NCBI GenBank assembly: GCA_900554385.1
Contig: USHE01000069.1
Span: 1-9,388, forward strand
DNA length: 9,388 nt
Origin: an uncultured bacterium
Lineage (GTDB): Bacteria > Cyanobacteriota > Vampirovibrionia > Gastranaerophilales > Gastranaerophilaceae
Reading direction: 5' to 3'
Position numbers and translations under genes: made by a program
Shown: positions 6,801-9,388 of the stretch, one piece after another
How positions within the stretch are numbered: the stretch's first letter is position 1
Layout of the letters: every line of letters starts with the position of its first letter
The notes under the pieces: generated by a model
What the model was told of the DNA's origin: nothing
Seen by the model: the letters and a program-made list of their open reading frames with translations, nothing else
Database searches by the model: none

Positions 6801-7331
6801 ATGGCAAATTTATCAATCTCAGGAATCCGTGAACGTATCTTCAATAATACGAAACACGAACAAACAGTGGCTAGAAGTTCAAATCCGTTCGCTGCAGCAT
6901 CTTTCAAAGGTAATGTGTTAACTGCGGATGTGTTTGCGCCGGAAAAATCAAGCGTTAAGTCTTCTCAGCCAAGCTTTACTGGTAAGTTGAAAGCAAGCGC
7001 ACTTGTTGGTTCTCTTGCTAGTGCAGGTTCTAAAATTAGTGCGGCTATTGAATCTGTAAGTGCATTCTGCAATAGAATGAAAGACGGAGTTATCGGATTC
7101 TGGAAAAATCTTGAAAGTACAGAAATTTCTTTAGACTTTATTTCTAAAGCAGGTGAAAAAGTTAAATCAAAAGTTGGTTCTGCAATGAATACTGACATCG
7201 TAGATGCTGTTAAGTCAAGATGGAATGCAATGCAGGATGAACACATGGTTCAATCTTACTTGTCACGTCCAACTCGTGGTGAAAACGGTTTGAAAGAAAT
7301 GTTTGAACAATCCATTGGATTGGTAGCTTAG
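6801..7331 (+). CDS. Unknown 176-aa protein with two S-F-[KT]-G motifs
   Basis: I cannot assign a family. The N-terminal 65 residues look disordered and rich in Ser, Ala and Lys. They contain N-P-F-A-A-A-S-F-K-G-N (28-38), followed by V-L-T-A-D-V-F, and a second S-F-T-G-K (58-62). The rest is predicted helical: an Ala/Ser-rich helix (66-92), a segment with F-W-K-N-L (100-104), a Lys-rich helix (116-128) and a C-terminal D-x-V-K-S-R-W-N-A-M-Q-D-E-H. No signal peptide or membrane helix is visible. The strong RBS and the frequent use of CGT, GGT, TTC and ATC codons suggest higher expression than the neighbours. Its TAG stop overlaps the RBS of the next gene, so the two form a unit. I recall similar S-F-x-G motifs near the N terminus of other uncharacterised Gastranaerophilales proteins. 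That is memory, not a search. Confidence 0.7.
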   Translation: MANLSISGIRERIFNNTKHEQTVARSSNPFAAASFKGNVLTADVFAPEKSSVKSSQPSFTGKLKASALVGSLASAGSKISAAIESVSAFCNRMKDGVIGFWKNLESTEISLDFISKAGEKVKSKVGSAMNTDIVDAVKSRWNAMQDEHMVQSYLSRPTRGENGLKEMFEQSIGLVA

Positions 7332-7341
7332 GGGGAATAAA

Positions 7342-7704
7342 ATGGATAGAAGAAAAGTTAGAAATATTATTGAAGCGTTATCACGTCACCAGGATCCGGA
7401 TTCAATCAATGTGTTGAATGAGGTTGGTACTAATTCTGCAGTTGATGAAGTTAGAGAAATGACTTCTCGTGCTTTGGTTAAGAAAAATGTTCATGATTCT
7501 CTTGAAGTTGTTATCACTAACAAAGGTAAAGGTATCAATGACTTGAGTACTCTAGTTGCTATGAGTACAATTAATGAACTTCTTGCGCTTGAAGATAAAG
7601 CTGAAGCTATCAAAATTCTTGAAGATACTGTTGAAATGCATTCAGATGAAGAAGTTAGAGATAATGCACGCTCCGTAAAAGCTTTAATGGCATTGAGCTG
7701 CTAG
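7342..7704 (+). CDS. Small HEAT-repeat-like helical protein
   Basis: The 120-residue product looks all-helical and carries two copies of the D-x-x-E-V-R-x-x-A-x-x-A-L type consensus of HEAT/PBS-lyase-like repeats. They are D35-E-V-R-E-M-T-S-R-A-L45 and D102-E-E-V-R-D-N-A-R-S-V-K-A-L115, separated by helices at about 68-83 and 86-99. Such repeats usually form a curved scaffold for binding other proteins, so an adaptor or partner role for the upstream product is a reasonable inference, but no function is known. AGGGGGA overlapping the upstream stop serves as RBS about 5 bases before the ATG. The gap between the two genes is 10 bases. The protein ends in S-C, and this cysteine is its only one. 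Codon choice is similar to the upstream gene. Confidence 0.75.
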   Translation: MDRRKVRNIIEALSRHQDPDSINVLNEVGTNSAVDEVREMTSRALVKKNVHDSLEVVITNKGKGINDLSTLVAMSTINELLALEDKAEAIKILEDTVEMHSDEEVRDNARSVKALMALSC

Positions 7705-7736
7705 TAAATTTGTGATTATAGATATTTTATAAAAAT

Positions 7737-7773
7737 AAAAACTTCCGTTGGTTATATGAACGGAAGTTTTTTA
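7737..7773 (+). terminator. Bidirectional rho-independent terminator
   Basis: AAAACTTCCGTT (ending at 7749) pairs perfectly with AACGGAAGTTTT (from 7759) around a 9-base loop, followed by a T run to 7772. The left A-run gives a T-tract on the other strand, so it also suits the convergent aminotransferase gene, whose stop is at 7800. Confidence 0.88.
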
Positions 7774-7799
7774 TTAGTTTAATTGTTATTTAAAATATG

Positions 7800-9065
7800 T
7801 TAGTTGAAAGTAAAACCGTCAGCTTTAAATCTGTCGATTACTTCCTGTAATTTTTCGTCAGAGCATACGTATGATAATCTAAAGTAGCCTTCTCCGTGAT
7901 TTCCGAAAGCGTTACCCGGAACAAGAACTACGCCTGATTTTTCCAAAACTGCCTGACAGAAATCAAATGCAGATTGGTATCGAGGAGGAATTGGCAGCCA
8001 TAAATAGAATGTTGTATGCGGAACTTTTTTATCATCTATCGGCCAGCCGAGTTCTTTAAAACCTTTGACCATAATTGATTGTTTTTTAGCGTAATTCAAA
8101 TTGCTTTGAGCAATATAGTCATCTCCTGCTTTTGAATTAAGGATTTCTGCGCAAACTCTTTGTAATGCTTTAAAAATGCCGTTATCAATCGTTGATTTTC
8201 CTTTTCCAAAGCGTTGAATAATTGTGCTGTTACCGCATACCCAGCCCAAACGCCAGCCTGTAATTGCGTATGGTTTTGAAAAACTGAAAAATTCTACAGC
8301 GATATCTTTTGCCCCTTCAAGTTCAAATACGCTGAAAGGTTTTTCTTTTTCGTCAAAATATAAATCGCAATATGCTGCATCTGAAATTAAAAGAATTTCG
8401 TGTTTTTTGCAGAAATCAATTACGGACTTAACATATTCTTTAGTTGTGCTGGCTCCGAGCGGATTGTAGGGGAAATTTATAACCATAGCTTTAACGTTTT
8501 CAGGTTTGAATCCGTCTTTAATCATATTGTTCCAAACTTCTTCCATATCCGGTTTATAGTCATTTTCAACTGTCAGCGGAATAGGGTAAGCATAACCTCC
8601 AGAACATTTAATAAACTGTAAATAAGAGGCGTATCCCGGGTCAGGTACAAGAATAACATCTTTTTCTTTTATTTCTTTTTTAGGGGTTATTAAAAATCGA
8701 ACAAGGTTTGCAATACCTTCTTTAGAACCCATTAGAGAAAAAATTTCTTTATCTGGATCTAATTCCACTCCAAAACGGGACTTCATTCTTTGAGCGATAG
8801 CTTGTCTAAAGAAAGCTTCACCTTTAGGTATGGAGTACAGGTGAATGCCGTCTTCTGTTAGAACTTCTTTTAAATTATCTAAGAGTTCTTTGGGCGGGTT
8901 AGCGGTCGGCGCACCCATCGAAAGTGAAATTGGCGCACGATTTCTTGCCGTTAAATCAGGTCTTAATCTTTCGGTAATTTCTTTAAGTTTGAACATTATG
9001 TATGTGTCTAAAGTCATTACATCTTCATTAAAAAGTTTTTTTTCAAGGTTTGCCATTGTTTCCAT
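7800..9065 (-). CDS. Class I/II PLP-dependent aminotransferase (LL-diaminopimelate/aspartate aminotransferase-like)
   Basis: The 421-residue protein is a fold-type I aminotransferase. Key residues are N201 in Y-N-P-L-G, D229 in S-D-A-A-Y (pairs with the PLP ring nitrogen) with Y232 three residues on, K264 in S-F-S-K-P-Y (the PLP Schiff base), followed by T-G-W-R-L-G-W, and R396 in F-R-L-S-Y (binds the substrate carboxylate). The general pattern recalls DapL-type LL-diaminopimelate aminotransferases, which make diaminopimelate for lysine and peptidoglycan. Aspartate or alanine transamination fits equally well, so I give no symbol. The start at 9065 is preferred over ATG 9071 and the open frame to 9146, because AGAGGG (9074-9079) lies 8 bases upstream of it. 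It is downstream of an MlaF-like ATPase gene but has its own promoter. Confidence 0.88.
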   Translation of the reverse strand: METMANLEKKLFNEDVMTLDTYIMFKLKEITERLRPDLTARNRAPISLSMGAPTANPPKELLDNLKEVLTEDGIHLYSIPKGEAFFRQAIAQRMKSRFGVELDPDKEIFSLMGSKEGIANLVRFLITPKKEIKEKDVILVPDPGYASYLQFIKCSGGYAYPIPLTVENDYKPDMEEVWNNMIKDGFKPENVKAMVINFPYNPLGASTTKEYVKSVIDFCKKHEILLISDAAYCDLYFDEKEKPFSVFELEGAKDIAVEFFSFSKPYAITGWRLGWVCGNSTIIQRFGKGKSTIDNGIFKALQRVCAEILNSKAGDDYIAQSNLNYAKKQSIMVKGFKELGWPIDDKKVPHTTFYLWLPIPPRYQSAFDFCQAVLEKSGVVLVPGNAFGNHGEGYFRLSYVCSDEKLQEVIDRFKADGFTFN

Positions 9066-9073
9066 AATCATAT

Positions 9074-9079
9074 CCCTCT
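9074..9079 (-). promoter_or_regulatory. RBS that decides the aminotransferase start
   Basis: AGAGGG on the minus strand lies 8 bases from the ATG at 9065-9063 and only 2 bases from the ATG at 9071-9069. Spacing therefore favours the inner ATG. Confidence 0.7.
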
Positions 9080-9082
9080 TTT

Positions 9083-9100
9083 CTTTTTGCCGGCAAAAAG
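9083..9100. repeat. Perfect 18-bp palindrome in the aminotransferase leader
   Basis: CTTTTTGCCGGCAAAAAG is fully self-complementary. It lies between the predicted transcription start (near 9128) and the RBS (9074-9079) of the minus-strand aminotransferase gene. It could be a repressor operator or form a small hairpin (CTTTTTG / CAAAAAG with a CCGG loop) next to the RBS. No T-run follows it, so it is not a terminator. Confidence 0.75.
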
Positions 9101-9134
9101 TTCGGCGCAGGTAAATTTTTTGTGTCTGATTTGT

Positions 9135-9163
9135 ATTGTATCGCAAATAAAATAATTAGGCAA
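9135..9163 (-). promoter_or_regulatory. Sigma70-type promoter for the aminotransferase gene
   Basis: On the minus strand TTGCCT (9158-9163) and TACAAT (9135-9140) are spaced by exactly 17 bases. The -35 box overlaps the final codons of the upstream ABC ATPase gene. The predicted start near 9128 gives a leader of about 60 bases that contains the palindrome and the RBS. Confidence 0.6.
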
Positions 9164-9388
9164 TCATTTTCATAGGACCTTCTAAAGAGGCTGTTACAAA
9201 CTGTTTTGTATATTCATTATTTTGTTTCAACATTTCCTCAGGAGTTCCTGCAAATACGATTTTTCCTCCGTAGAGCATAATCAGTTTATTAGCAGTCCTT
9301 GTAATAGTTGACATCTGGTGGGTTACAACGATTGAGGCTGCATTTGTTTCTTCTTTTAATCTCACGATGTAATCTTCTATTAATGTTG
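9156..9388 (-). CDS. MlaF-like ABC transporter ATP-binding protein (C-terminal part)
   Basis: Only the last 76 or so residues are in the window; the gene continues beyond the right edge. They hold the H-loop histidine in V-V-T-H-Q-M, followed by A-N-K-L-I-M-L-Y-G-G-K-I-V-F-A-G-T-P-E-E-M, which is the normal end of an ABC ATPase. The tail Q-F-V-T-A-S-L-E-G-P-M resembles the C terminus of MlaF/YrbF/Ttg2A ATPases, which drive MCE-type phospholipid transport between outer and inner membrane. H-loop position +1 is Q where MlaF proteins often have D. The Walker A, signature and Walker B motifs lie outside the window, so the subfamily is a probable call only. The open frame runs without a stop to base 9388. 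Confidence 0.75.
   Translation of the reverse strand, partial: TLIEDYIVRLKEETNAASIVVTHQMSTITRTANKLIMLYGGKIVFAGTPEEMLKQNNEYTKQFVTASLEGPMKMIA

Noticed and set aside
9066..9146. 27-codon N-terminal extension of the aminotransferase
   Set aside because: It would span the promoter -10 region, palindrome and RBS. Its basic sequence is not part of the family fold.

Overview
The window is AT-rich bacterial DNA with dense, short-spaced genes and Shine-Dalgarno sites of the AAGAGG/GAGG type. It combines a pgpH-ybeY-dgkA block with an MlaF-like ATPase, which implies an outer membrane. It also holds a small protein with repeated S-F-x-G motifs of a kind I associate with gut Melainabacteria (Gastranaerophilales, Cyanobacteria sister group). 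That assignment is an inference from gene style, not a proof.

Left part (1-2358): a polytopic GT-C glycosyltransferase on the minus strand is divergent from a family 2 glycosyltransferase of the polyprenyl-phosphate-sugar synthase type on the plus strand. The second gene is interrupted by a single in-frame TGA at the glycine of its conserved D-A-P-S-G-F-R motif. The reading frame is intact on both sides. A natural model is that the GT2 enzyme makes a lipid-linked sugar and the GT-C enzyme transfers it.

Middle (2395-5510): pgpH (c-di-AMP phosphodiesterase type HD protein), ybeY (rRNA maturation endonuclease) and dgkA (undecaprenol/diacylglycerol kinase) overlap or nearly overlap and end at a strong bidirectional terminator. 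Next, on the minus strand, come mazG and a small unknown gene. The small gene may be frameshifted near its 3' end.

Right part (6801-7773): a self-contained two-gene plus-strand unit encodes a 176-aa protein with two S-F-[KT]-G motifs and a 120-aa HEAT-like helical protein. It has a strong ribosome binding site and its own terminator, and neither function is known. I consider it the best candidate for an undescribed system here. The window closes with a minus-strand class I aminotransferase (LL-diaminopimelate/aspartate type) and the C-terminal part of an MlaF-like ABC ATPase. A well-formed promoter sits at the junction of these two, and a perfect 18-bp palindrome lies in the aminotransferase leader.
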